Both the position numbers and the translations under genes were made by a program. The notes under the pieces are model-generated. The model was not told where the DNA came from, did no database searches, and saw nothing but the letters and a program-made list of their open reading frames with translations. A stretch of 64,000 nucleotides of DNA. Origin: Haliscomenobacter sp041740695. Its GTDB lineage: Bacteria; Bacteroidota; Bacteroidia; Chitinophagales; Saprospiraceae. The stretch's first letter is position 1; each line of letters begins with the position of its first letter. The stretch is from the NCBI RefSeq assembly GCF_041740695.1, contig NZ_JBGSLK010000003.1:1-64000 (forward strand), written 5' to 3'. Shown here in pieces: positions 1 to 7,441 of this stretch.

Positions 1-132
1 CGTCATGAGCTTTTGCACTTTCGTTTCCTCCAGCACAATCACAACGGCTTCAAGCTGATCGGCATCTTGGCTTGTGTGGCTCTTCCATCCACTAGGTTTT
101 TTTGCATTATATTTACCGCACGCCTCGTGGCG
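1..132 (-). CDS. possible partial reading frame at the left edge
   Basis: On the minus strand one frame stays open from the flank of the hairpin repeat to the window edge and has protein-like composition (for example DQLEAVVIVLEET). No ATG lies in frame except one 3 bases from the edge, so a start cannot be placed; a GTG at 135-133 is possible. The plus strand also has an open frame here. I do not recognise the product. It could be a gene fragment or chance. Confidence 0.2.
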
Positions 133-226
133 CACCAAAGAACCACAGAGGACACAAAGACCGTCAACGTCTAACTTTGTGTCCTCTGTGTCCTCTTTTT
201 TTTCCTTTGTGCTAATTTTCTTTGTG
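133..226. repeat. family A imperfect palindrome, copy 1
   Basis: About 94 bp made of CACAAAG-type words on the left and CTTTGTG-type words on the right, around the core GTCAACGTCTAAC at 163-175. The core is the reverse complement of GTTAGACGTTGAC, found in two other copies at 12619-12715 and 43212-43310, so this copy lies in the opposite orientation. The rest of 1-359 holds no convincing gene. Confidence 0.75.
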
Positions 227-359
227 TTGTTTTTCGGGTAATGACTCATGTTTGTGTAGCAAAATTGGTCCACCCCTTATATTTTTTTTGCAAAAAAATC
301 TCTTGCACCTGGTGATATTTCCCCCCTAACTTGCACTTACCATTAAACACGCAACGATC

Positions 360-899
360 ATGGTAGCAGCACCAGCAAAAATAAAGACTGATTCCTCCAT
401 CGAAACCCTGTACGAAGCGGCGTTTCCAAACGTAGCCCGCTTCGTACAAAAAATGGGCGGCAACTTAGAAGACGCCAAAGACATCTTCCACGATGCCCTG
501 GTCATCTTCCAGGAGCGCCAAACTCAGCCCAATTTCCAACTCCAACAAAGCTCCAGTGCCTACTTGCTCGGCATTGCCAAACACCTCTGGATTCGACAAC
601 ACCACCGCCAACGGAAACTGGTGCCCTTAAGCGAGGCTGAGCAACAGATTGAAATCCCTACTGATTATTTTCCGAATCTGCACACCCAACGTTTGTTGCA
701 GTTTTTGGAAGCTGTGGGTCAAAAATGCCTGGAACTGCTTCGCAGTTTTTATTTCCAAAAAACGGCTCTGAAGGACATCGTCAAAACCCAGGGTTACGCC
801 AACGAGCATTCCGTCAGCGTCCAGAAATACAAGTGCCTCGAAAAGGTTCGCCACAGCATTCAGCAAAAATCCCTGCGTTATGAAGACTTCCATGAGTGA
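360..899 (+). CDS. ECF-type RNA polymerase sigma factor
   Basis: A 179-residue sigma-70 family protein of the small two-domain (ECF) kind. Region 2 spans roughly residues 17-85, with the helix containing DAKDIFHDALVIF that resembles the AEDIVQDVF core-binding motif. Region 4 follows at about 115-170 and ends in a basic helix. As an ECF factor it should direct core polymerase to a small regulon. The next gene starts inside its last codons (ATG at 892 within ATGAGTGA), the usual arrangement for a sigma factor and its partner. Region 4 is rather divergent and the trigger is unknown. The family call is firm; the subgroup is not. Confidence 0.85.
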   Translation: MVAAPAKIKTDSSIETLYEAAFPNVARFVQKMGGNLEDAKDIFHDALVIFQERQTQPNFQLQQSSSAYLLGIAKHLWIRQHHRQRKLVPLSEAEQQIEIPTDYFPNLHTQRLLQFLEAVGQKCLELLRSFYFQKTALKDIVKTQGYANEHSVSVQKYKCLEKVRHSIQQKSLRYEDFHE

Positions 900-1152
900 A
901 ACCATCCTGATCGAACGCTACCTGTGGGGAGAGCTGCTGCCGCTGGAAAAACAAAACTTCAAAGCGCGTTTGTTAAAAAGTCCGCGCCTGCGGCTCAGGG
1001 TGTATTTCCAAAAAAAGGTGCACCTCCTGGTCAAATTGTACCACCGCAAAAAGCTTAAAGCAGAACTGGAAGTGCTACACGAGGAATTGTTCAGCAACCC
1101 GGACAAAACCCAGTTTCGGGAAAACATTCACCACATCTTTAATAAGGGTTGA
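892..1152 (+). CDS. small protein translationally coupled to the sigma factor, anti-sigma-like
   Basis: An 86-residue, very basic cytoplasmic protein with no membrane segment. Its opening, IERYLWGELLPLEKQNF followed by a helix, resembles the YLxGELsxeExxxF start of Bacteroidota anti-sigma factors, but the usual transmembrane helix and periplasmic part are absent. The ATG at 892 overlaps the sigma stop by 8 bases; an upstream ATG at 880 would give 90 residues. The context suggests that it binds and restrains the sigma factor. That role is inferred, and the family match is weak. Confidence 0.6.
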   Translation: MSETILIERYLWGELLPLEKQNFKARLLKSPRLRLRVYFQKKVHLLVKLYHRKKLKAELEVLHEELFSNPDKTQFRENIHHIFNKG

Positions 1153-1158
1153 GAGACA

Positions 1159-1248
1159 GTTCGTCATCCCGAATTTTTGGGATGACAAACCGCGGAGCGA
1201 TTAGGTTTATTCCCGATTTTGACTTTTCAAAAATTCGGGATGACGAAC
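1159..1248. repeat. 20-bp perfect inverted repeat (REP-like) before clpP
   Basis: GTTCGTCATCCCGAATTTTT at 1159-1178 is exactly repeated in inverse at 1229-1248. The left arm also holds a smaller palindrome, CATCCC...GGGATG (1165-1184). It sits between the small sigma-partner gene and the clpP start, so a transcript crossing it could fold. An in-frame upstream start at 1149 would translate this repeat, which argues for the later clpP start at 1278. Confidence 0.8.
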
Positions 1249-1277
1249 GTTCCTCAACCTCCTCAAACTCCAAACCT

Positions 1278-1949
1278 ATGGTTCGAGCAAGTCTTGTCCC
1301 CATGGTCATTGACAATGACGGTGGCGGAGAACGAGTGTATGACATTTACAGTCTGCTGCTCAAGGAACGTATTGTCTTTTTAGCGGGCGAAATCAACGAT
1401 ACGATGGCCAATATCGTGGTCGCGCAATTGTTGTACCTCAGCAGCCGCGACCCCAAACAGCAGATCAACCTGTACATCCAAAGTCCGGGCGGCATTGTGT
1501 ATTCGGGTATGGCCATTTACGACACCATTCGTATGATTGGCACGCCAGTCTCCACAGTTGCCGTGGGCTTTACGGGAAGTATGGCCACCTTTTTGCTCAG
1601 TGCGGGCACCCCAGGCAAACGTTATGCGCTGGCCCATGCCACCATCCACAACCACCCTACCAGTGGCGGTTCACGTGGCTATACCGAAGATGTGCGCATT
1701 GCCACCCGGGAACAGGATCGCATCCAGGCCCAGATTTTTCACCTCCTGGGTAAACACTGCGGGCGCAGCGGCCAAGAAGTGGAAGAGTTTTTCCTGCGCG
1801 ACAAGTACTTGAATGCTCAGGAAGCCAAGGATTTTGGCATTGTGGATGAGATTTTGGGGGATGTGGGGGATTTGGTGGTGCTGAATTCCGTACTGCCAGA
1901 AGTAGGTTTGTTGTCGGCTTTGTCACTCAACACCAGGAATAACAGTTAA
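1278..1949 (+). CDS. clpP: ClpP-family serine protease (stand-alone paralogue)
   Basis: A 223-residue ClpP-like peptidase, which normally forms a tetradecameric barrel fed by a Clp ATPase. The triad is intact: Ser101 in GFTGSM, His126 in IHNHP, Asp175 in LRDKYL. The spacings of 25 and 49 residues equal those of E. coli ClpP. The oxyanion GG is at 71-72 (SPGG). GFTGSM replaces the usual GQAASM, and NHP replaces HQP. The start at 1278 is chosen because earlier codons lie in a repeat. No clpX or tig is adjacent; the neighbour is a sigma/anti-sigma-like pair, so this is probably an accessory paralogue. A role in degrading the anti-sigma partner would be speculation. Confidence 0.85.
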   Translation: MVRASLVPMVIDNDGGGERVYDIYSLLLKERIVFLAGEINDTMANIVVAQLLYLSSRDPKQQINLYIQSPGGIVYSGMAIYDTIRMIGTPVSTVAVGFTGSMATFLLSAGTPGKRYALAHATIHNHPTSGGSRGYTEDVRIATREQDRIQAQIFHLLGKHCGRSGQEVEEFFLRDKYLNAQEAKDFGIVDEILGDVGDLVVLNSVLPEVGLLSALSLNTRNNS

Positions 1950-1969
1950 GGGCATTTGTTTATTCATCA

Positions 1970-2001
1970 GGCTAAACAAACCTTACCGGGTTTGTTTAGC
2001 C
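1970..2001 (+). terminator. hairpin downstream of clpP
   Basis: A 12-bp perfect stem, GGCTAAACAAAC at 1970-1981 pairing with 1990-2001, with an 8-base loop, 20 bases after the clpP stop. No T-run follows on the plus strand, so it may be a weak or factor-assisted terminator. Confidence 0.55.
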
Positions 2002-2026
2002 ACCTTATCTTCATTGAAGCAAAGCA

Positions 2027-2057
2027 TTGAATTAGCGACAAAATTTTCGCAAATTTG
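2027..2057 (+). promoter_or_regulatory. candidate Bacteroidota promoter for the serine hydrolase gene
   Basis: TTG at 2027-2029, 20 bases, then CAAATTTG at 2050-2057, one mismatch from the TAnnTTTG -7 consensus, 23 bases before the ATG at 2081. Confidence 0.35.
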
Positions 2058-2080
2058 GACCTCATCCAAAATTTAAGAAG

Positions 2081-3208
2081 ATGAGGCCTTTTTTATATTT
2101 AATCATTCCAGGTTTAATTCTTTTATCCCCCAACGCCTATACACAAGAAAAAAGCAACACTAACCCTGTTTCAGAGGCAATTGAGAAATATGGAAAATCT
2201 TTTTTAAAAAATAAAGACATCACTTCAGTCTCCATAGGTGTGTTTAAAGCCGGAGAAGTTTACACCCAACACTTTGGCGAAATTGAAAAAGGCAAGGGGA
2301 ATGTGCCTAATGACGAGACCATTTATGAAATTGCCTCGGTGACCAAAACCGTAACGGGTTATTTGGTGGCTAAGGCTGTCCTCGAGAAAAAAATCAAATT
2401 AGAAGAGGATGTTAGAGTGTATTTAAAGGGAACTTATCCAAACCTGGAATACAATCAAACGCCCATCACTATCAAACACTTGCTTACACATACGAGTGGC
2501 TTGCCACTATTTTTGCCGAAAGAAATGAATGGAGTGTTTGAAAAGCTCAATGAAAATGTACCTAACGATTATTATGAATTAGAGAGATCTTATGGTAAAG
2601 AACAATTTTTAAGCGATTTGAAAAACGTTTCTCTAGCTGTTGAGCCAGGAACAAAGTATGCTTATTCTAATGTTGGAGCGGAATTAGTCGGGTATGTTTT
2701 AGAAACGGTTTATGAAAAAACCATCGATGAATTATTGCAAGAAAGTTTTTTGAAAAAATACGCGATGGTCAACACGGCAATTGAGTTAAACGAGACCCAA
2801 AAGCAAAAACTGGTGCGTGGATATTGGATGAGCAATACAAGCCCCTCCCCTAACCAACTCAATAAATTATGGGCAACCGCAGGTGGCTTAAAAATGAACA
2901 TGACCGATGTATTGCACTATATGGATTTACAGTTAAACAGCGAAGACCCGATTGTCGCTGAATCCCATAAAGTGCTTTATGAAGAGGGCAACATCCTAAA
3001 AATCGCCTATTTTTGGAGGGTATGGAATGACAAATATGGCACCTCTTACAACCATCACGGAGGGACGAGCGGTACTCAAAATTGGTTGTTCATTTTTCCG
3101 AAATACAAACTGGGCATATCCATTATCACCAACCAAAGCGGCCCAGATACGCCAAATCTGCTGAATAAAACGGCAAAAAAGATTCTGGAAAGCATCATTA
3201 AGGAATAA
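2081..3208 (+). CDS. secreted class C beta-lactamase-family serine hydrolase
   Basis: A 375-residue protein with a cleavable signal peptide (about residues 1-21), hence periplasmic. It has the three active-site elements of penicillin-binding-protein/class C beta-lactamase folds: Ser86-Val-Thr-Lys89, Tyr195-Ser-Asn197 and His326-Gly-Gly in place of KTG. Such stand-alone proteins in Bacteroidota are mostly D-peptidases or esterases; substrate and true beta-lactamase activity cannot be read from sequence. A terminator hairpin and a candidate promoter precede it, so it is probably monocistronic. Its AT content is higher than that of the clpP gene before it. Confidence 0.85.
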   Translation: MRPFLYLIIPGLILLSPNAYTQEKSNTNPVSEAIEKYGKSFLKNKDITSVSIGVFKAGEVYTQHFGEIEKGKGNVPNDETIYEIASVTKTVTGYLVAKAVLEKKIKLEEDVRVYLKGTYPNLEYNQTPITIKHLLTHTSGLPLFLPKEMNGVFEKLNENVPNDYYELERSYGKEQFLSDLKNVSLAVEPGTKYAYSNVGAELVGYVLETVYEKTIDELLQESFLKKYAMVNTAIELNETQKQKLVRGYWMSNTSPSPNQLNKLWATAGGLKMNMTDVLHYMDLQLNSEDPIVAESHKVLYEEGNILKIAYFWRVWNDKYGTSYNHHGGTSGTQNWLFIFPKYKLGISIITNQSGPDTPNLLNKTAKKILESIIKE

Positions 3209-3314
3209 ACAGGTTTAACTCTTGTGGCAAAACCAGCCCGATCATATTTGTTTAGCCTTTTTATTATCTTCATTGCAGCAATATTCATTATCCACCATCA
3301 GCCCAGACCTCCTT

Positions 3315-6287
3315 ATGCGCCATCAGACTCAGCAAGCTGCAACAACAACTTTTGTGTTAAAAAACGCTCCCGTTTTATTTCTGATGCTTGTGTTAGGCAC
3401 TTTTGCCTGTCAGCATTCGGCAACACCCAAAGGCTTTCAAATCGAACCCGGTTTCAAACTCGAACGAGTTGCCGCCGAGCCTTTGATCAAAGACCCCGTT
3501 GACCTGGAATTCAACGAACGCGGCGAGGCGATGGTGCTCGAAATGCCCGGTTACCCCTTCGAAGACCGCCAAAGCCGCCTGCTCGTACTTCAGGATAAAA
3601 ATCAAGACGGCACTTACGATGACTCCAAGGTTTTTGCCGAAGGTTTACAACTCGCCAATTCCTTTTTGCCCTATAAAAAAGGCGTCCTGGTGGCTGCCCC
3701 ACCCTATCTCCTTTTCTTGCACGATGATGACCAAAACAACGTAGCTGACCAAGTGGACACCCTCATGGGCGGCTTTTCCACTGGCAACTTACAGCACAAC
3801 TACAACGGCCTCACCTACGGCCTGGACAACTGGATTTACGCGGCCAATGGCGGCAACGACGGCAAACCCTACTGGTGGGGCGATCCCGACAGCGCACTGG
3901 ATTTGCGTGGACAAGATTTTCGTTTTAATCTGGAGACCCGCACTCTGGAGCGCTTGGGCGAATCCTCCGGTGGGTTTGGCCTAGCTATGGGCGAGTACGG
4001 GCGTTTGTACGAAACCCACAACCTCACCCATATTTCCACCCTGGTTTTCCCGGCTCGTTATTTCAAAGGCAAGGATCATTTGGAAAAAAGTACCCTTGAA
4101 AATGCCTCCAATCACGAAGAAAATGGTCTGGCGCGTATCTACCCCATCGGCGAACAGGAGTCGCGGGTGAACCACCCGGAGCAATCGGGGTATTTTTCGG
4201 GCGCCTGTGACATCACCTATTACGGCGGCGGTGCTTTTGGGGAGGAATACGACCACAGCGTTTGGGTGGCCGATGTGGTGCTCAACCTGATCCATGTGGA
4301 TAAGATCAAAGCCCAGGGTGCCTCCTTCGCTGCCCAGCGCCACCTCGACAACCGCGACTTGTTGGCCAGCAGCGACCGTGCCTTCCGCCCCGTCAATATG
4401 AACGTCGGACCCGATGGTAGCATGTACCTCGTAGACATGTGCCGCAAAGTAATTGAACACCCCGAATGGATTCCCGATGACATCGAAAAAACGCTCGACC
4501 TGGAAGCGGGCAAGGATCAGGGCCGGATTTATCGGATCAGCAAAGGTACTGCCATAGCCTATGATGTAGCCCAATTTAAAACAGAAACTGGTCTGGTCCA
4601 GGCGCTAACCCATGCCAATCAGTGGGTGCGCAAAACGGCTCATCGCTTGTTGATGGAGCAAAAATTGGGACAAACCAGCATGCATGGTTTAAAAGGATTG
4701 CTGAAAGACAAAAATCCACTTGCGAAAGTACACGCACTGCACATCCTTGCCGCTCAAGGTGCATTGAACTCCACAGCACTCGCCACGGCATTAGCCGATG
4801 AGGTGGCACCGATCCGCGAGACCGCATTGCAATTGGCAGAAAGCAGCTTGAGCAATGACCCAACGCTGCTCCAACAATGCATCCAACTCCTGAATGACCA
4901 GGATCAACGGGTACGGATGCAAGCCGCCTTGAGTTTAAGTACCCTGAATGAAGCCAGTGCAGCCTACCAAAAGCAGCGCACCGCCATTCTCACCGGATTG
5001 AACACGGCCGCCCAAAAAAGCATGGATACCTGGAACAGTTACGCCATTGCCCTAGCAGCGCAAGGATCGGCGGCAGACTTGTTTGCCAGCCTCGTTCAAT
5101 CCACTCAGCCAAGCAACAGCGACTTATTGGCGGCTTTGGCCCAAAGCGCCGCGCAATCAACCCAGGGTTTGCAAAGTGTTTTGCAACAGTTGACTGCGCC
5201 AAAAATAAGCAATGCGACTCGACAGAACATCCTGCAACAACTCAGTCGTGAAGCTCCAAAACTCAGCGGAACGGCCACCATCGAACCCGCCCTCAAAGCC
5301 CTGGAACAATCCCGTGACCTCGGCCTGATTTCCGCTTCAGCTGCTCTGCGGCAACGCCTGAACTTGTCGCCCTCCCCCGAGTTTTTAACCCTAAGTCGCA
5401 ACGCTTTGCAAAAAGTAAACGACGCCACCCTTCCCGATTCCATCCGCGTGCAGCAACTTGCTCTATTGACTTTGCTACCCTATGCCCAAAAATCAAAAGT
5501 ACTCTTTGCCTGTCTGCCCAATAGCCAGCCCATCCAGCTACAGGAAGAAGCCCTGCGGCAATTGGCCAATTCCGCCGAGCCTGAAATCGGCCGACGCCTC
5601 GTCCAACTATGGGCAGAGCTGGGGCCACACATCCGCAAGTACGCGGGCGACCTGCTGCTGGATCGCGAAATCCACCACGACGCTCTACTAACTGGACTGG
5701 AAAAAGGCCAGATCAACATCGGTGAGATGAACTTCGACCTCGAACGCCGCCGCACCCTGCTCTGGTGGACCGACAATAAAAACACCAAACGCCGCGCCGA
5801 AAAACTCTTCAGCGACGCCGCCGTAGTGACTCGGCAAGCGGCCATCGATAAAATGAAGCCCGCCCTGATGCTCAAAGGCACTGTGGCAAAGGGGAAAATG
5901 GTATTTGCTACTCATTGCGCCAATTGCCACCGCTACGGCAATACGGGCAAAGAAGTGGGCCCGGTACTGACCGAAATATCCCGCAAAAGTAAAGCCACCC
6001 TCCTGCACGACATCCTCGATCCCAACGCCGCCGCCGACCCCAAATACATCAGCCACCGCCTCGAAACCAAAGATGGACTGAGCCACCTGGGCATCGTGGC
6101 CGCCGAAACGGATCAGAACGTGACTTTGTTAAAAATGGGAGGTGAGAAGGTGACTTTGGCTAAGAAGGAGTTGAAGTCGTTTCGCTCAATGGGGACTTCG
6201 TTGATGATGGAGGGGTTTGAAAATGCGTTGACGGTAGCGGAGATGGGGGATTTGTTGGCGTTTTTGCAGGGGGGGAGTGAGGAATAA
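3315..6287 (+). CDS. PVC-type haem-binding lipoprotein dehydrogenase with HEAT-like repeats
   Basis: About 990 residues. The N-terminus (LVLGTFAC) is a lipoprotein signal. Next comes a beta-propeller-like membrane-bound dehydrogenase domain (about 40-410, with FxPNxxVGPDGSMYLVDMC-like blocks), then alpha-helical HEAT-like repeats (about 420-840), then a C-terminal cytochrome c domain with Cys868-Ala-Asn-Cys871-His872 and DILDPNAAADPKY, the hallmark of the PVC-type haem-binding domain. It probably oxidises a sugar-like substrate outside the cytoplasmic membrane and passes electrons to its haem. The start at 3315 is chosen over 3222 because it directly precedes the signal peptide. The substrate is unknown. 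Many copies of this family occur in Bacteroidota and Planctomycetes. Confidence 0.85.
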   Translation: MRHQTQQAATTTFVLKNAPVLFLMLVLGTFACQHSATPKGFQIEPGFKLERVAAEPLIKDPVDLEFNERGEAMVLEMPGYPFEDRQSRLLVLQDKNQDGTYDDSKVFAEGLQLANSFLPYKKGVLVAAPPYLLFLHDDDQNNVADQVDTLMGGFSTGNLQHNYNGLTYGLDNWIYAANGGNDGKPYWWGDPDSALDLRGQDFRFNLETRTLERLGESSGGFGLAMGEYGRLYETHNLTHISTLVFPARYFKGKDHLEKSTLENASNHEENGLARIYPIGEQESRVNHPEQSGYFSGACDITYYGGGAFGEEYDHSVWVADVVLNLIHVDKIKAQGASFAAQRHLDNRDLLASSDRAFRPVNMNVGPDGSMYLVDMCRKVIEHPEWIPDDIEKTLDLEAGKDQGRIYRISKGTAIAYDVAQFKTETGLVQALTHANQWVRKTAHRLLMEQKLGQTSMHGLKGLLKDKNPLAKVHALHILAAQGALNSTALATALADEVAPIRETALQLAESSLSNDPTLLQQCIQLLNDQDQRVRMQAALSLSTLNEASAAYQKQRTAILTGLNTAAQKSMDTWNSYAIALAAQGSAADLFASLVQSTQPSNSDLLAALAQSAAQSTQGLQSVLQQLTAPKISNATRQNILQQLSREAPKLSGTATIEPALKALEQSRDLGLISASAALRQRLNLSPSPEFLTLSRNALQKVNDATLPDSIRVQQLALLTLLPYAQKSKVLFACLPNSQPIQLQEEALRQLANSAEPEIGRRLVQLWAELGPHIRKYAGDLLLDREIHHDALLTGLEKGQINIGEMNFDLERRRTLLWWTDNKNTKRRAEKLFSDAAVVTRQAAIDKMKPALMLKGTVAKGKMVFATHCANCHRYGNTGKEVGPVLTEISRKSKATLLHDILDPNAAADPKYISHRLETKDGLSHLGIVAAETDQNVTLLKMGGEKVTLAKKELKSFRSMGTSLMMEGFENALTVAEMGDLLAFLQGGSEE

Positions 6288-6323
6288 ATCAGCTCTGGAT
6301 TTAGAAGTAAGATCTGGCGCGGT

Positions 6324-6347
6324 AGAGACACACGGCAGTGCGTCTCT
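6324..6347. repeat. short hairpin repeat (AGAGACACAC...GTGCGTCTCT)
   Basis: Arms at 6324-6333 and 6338-6347 pair with one mismatch around GGCA. The sequence resembles a hairpin seen between genes in many bacterial genomes. It follows the dehydrogenase stop by 37 bases and could help end its transcript. Confidence 0.5.
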
Positions 6348-6415
6348 GCAATGTTTTACATAGCGCAACAGTATCTTACCATCCCGAAATAAAAAATACA
6401 AATGCATTGAAACCA

Positions 6416-7078
6416 ATGAATAGAAGCATAATTCCAAAAAGTATTTATTTCCGAGAGTTGAAAAAGAATTTAGATTCTACATCAATGGAAAAGCATGTTG
6501 AAAAAATGCAAAAAAAGTTAGTAGACAATTGGTCTAATTTGAATTTGAATTCGGGCCTACGTCCAATTTATCTATTTGAAGAAGATTACAACTCAATTTC
6601 TGCATATGCTGTTGAGATTCATGAAGAAAGCTTCTTTTATGTTGAACAAATTACTGAACAAATAGAATCGACGCTTATAAGTAACGAAGCAAAATTCTTC
6701 GTAAGAAAGCCAATGGCGTTTTTCGATTTTGAAATTACCGCGTGTAGAAAAGAAGAATGTAGAAATACTGTTCAATATTTGGATTCAAAAGAAGATGAAG
6801 ATATCCTCAAAAGCCTAACAACTGGATTTAATAAGTTAGAAAACATTGCCCAAATTGGACGACAGTTGATTTCTCGTGGAATAATTATTAATTCAATTAA
6901 ATTGTTCTGTCAAAACTGGAAGATTCAGTCGTTGGAATTTCGAGCAACAAAAAAAAGAGTTCATTTTGTGGATAGTACAAATGGAATCGTTTACCTAGGA
7001 ATCAGAAAGTGTTTAGAAGATATGTTTGGAATTGACAAAGATGAGATTCAAATGATCATTGAAAAAAATCACAGCTAA
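6416..7078 (+). CDS. hypothetical cytoplasmic protein, AT-rich orphan
   Basis: A 220-residue soluble protein that I do not recognise. There is no signal peptide or membrane segment. The middle (about 60-115) alternates strand-like blocks, and the C-terminal third holds CQNWKIQSLEFRATKKRVHFVD and an IRKCLEDMFGIDKDEI helix. The ATG at 6416 is chosen over an in-frame 6338 start because the latter runs through a repeat. Codon use is strongly A/T-biased compared with both flanking genes, and repeats lie on both sides. This suggests recent acquisition. Confidence 0.6.
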   Translation: MNRSIIPKSIYFRELKKNLDSTSMEKHVEKMQKKLVDNWSNLNLNSGLRPIYLFEEDYNSISAYAVEIHEESFFYVEQITEQIESTLISNEAKFFVRKPMAFFDFEITACRKEECRNTVQYLDSKEDEDILKSLTTGFNKLENIAQIGRQLISRGIIINSIKLFCQNWKIQSLEFRATKKRVHFVDSTNGIVYLGIRKCLEDMFGIDKDEIQMIIEKNHS

Positions 7079-7156
7079 AAACAAATGGAACGTGCATGAC
7101 CGCAAAAGCTGGCCACAACGTTTCTGCAAGAACCTTTTACATCACCGAACCCAAAA

Positions 7157-7228
7157 ATATCGATAAAATATCGATAACATTTAGATATCCCCCTCAGATA
7201 TCGATAACTTGCAGATAAGATATCGATA
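7157..7228. repeat. four copies of ATATCGATA
   Basis: The self-complementary-cored 9-mer ATATCGATA occurs at 7157-7165, 7168-7176, 7198-7206 and 7220-7228. Regular operator-like spacing is absent (11, 30 and 22 bases). It lies between two converging genes, so a promoter role is unlikely. This is the first part of the 363-base gene-free stretch 7079-7441. Confidence 0.6.
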
Positions 7229-7259
7229 AAATAGAGCGGAAAATACTTAGTTTTGAAAT

Positions 7260-7337
7260 TTGGGCTAAAGCCCAATTGGAAAAGCAATCCTGACCCACGC
7301 GCTAAAGCACGTGGCAATTCATGTCCTCCGAGCAAAA
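7260..7337. repeat. paired CTAAAGC hairpins plus dispersed 21-mer
   Basis: Two small hairpins share the loop core CTAAAGC: TTGGGCTAAAGCCCAA near 7260-7275 and CCACGCGCTAAAGCACGTGG at 7295-7314. They are followed by a 21-base sequence at 7317-7337 (starting ATTCATGTCCTCCGAGC) that recurs inverted at 18191-18211 inside another hairpin. Confidence 0.65.
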
Positions 7338-7355
7338 GGTACAGAAGTATAAAAA

Positions 7356-7432
7356 TTGGCTCAAAATTGGCTCAAAATTGGCTCAAAAATAGAAAAAACT
7401 GGCTCAAATTGGCTCAAATTGGCTCAAAATGG
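7356..7432. repeat. tandem TTGGCTCAAAA repeat
   Basis: Six copies of GGCTCAAA in units of 10-11 bases, with one 9-base interruption after the third. It abuts the 3' end of the U32 gene on the other strand. Too short and uniform for a CRISPR array; probably a replication-slippage repeat. Confidence 0.75.
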
Positions 7433-7441
7433 AAGGAAGGC

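Noticed and set aside
1149..1277. N-terminal extension of the ClpP frame
   Set aside because: It translates an inverted repeat and has no ClpP homology; the start at 1278 fits the family.
2081..3208. Antibiotic-resistance beta-lactamase
   Set aside because: Motifs are of the broad class C/D-peptidase superfamily (HGG instead of KTG); nothing indicates resistance function.
3981..4574. 197-codon open frame opposite the haem dehydrogenase
   Set aside because: Antisense shadow in a GC-biased coding region with no homology that I can recognise.
7356..7432. Regular short repeats suggestive of a CRISPR array
   Set aside because: Units are 10-11 bases with no unique spacers and no cas genes; a simple tandem repeat.
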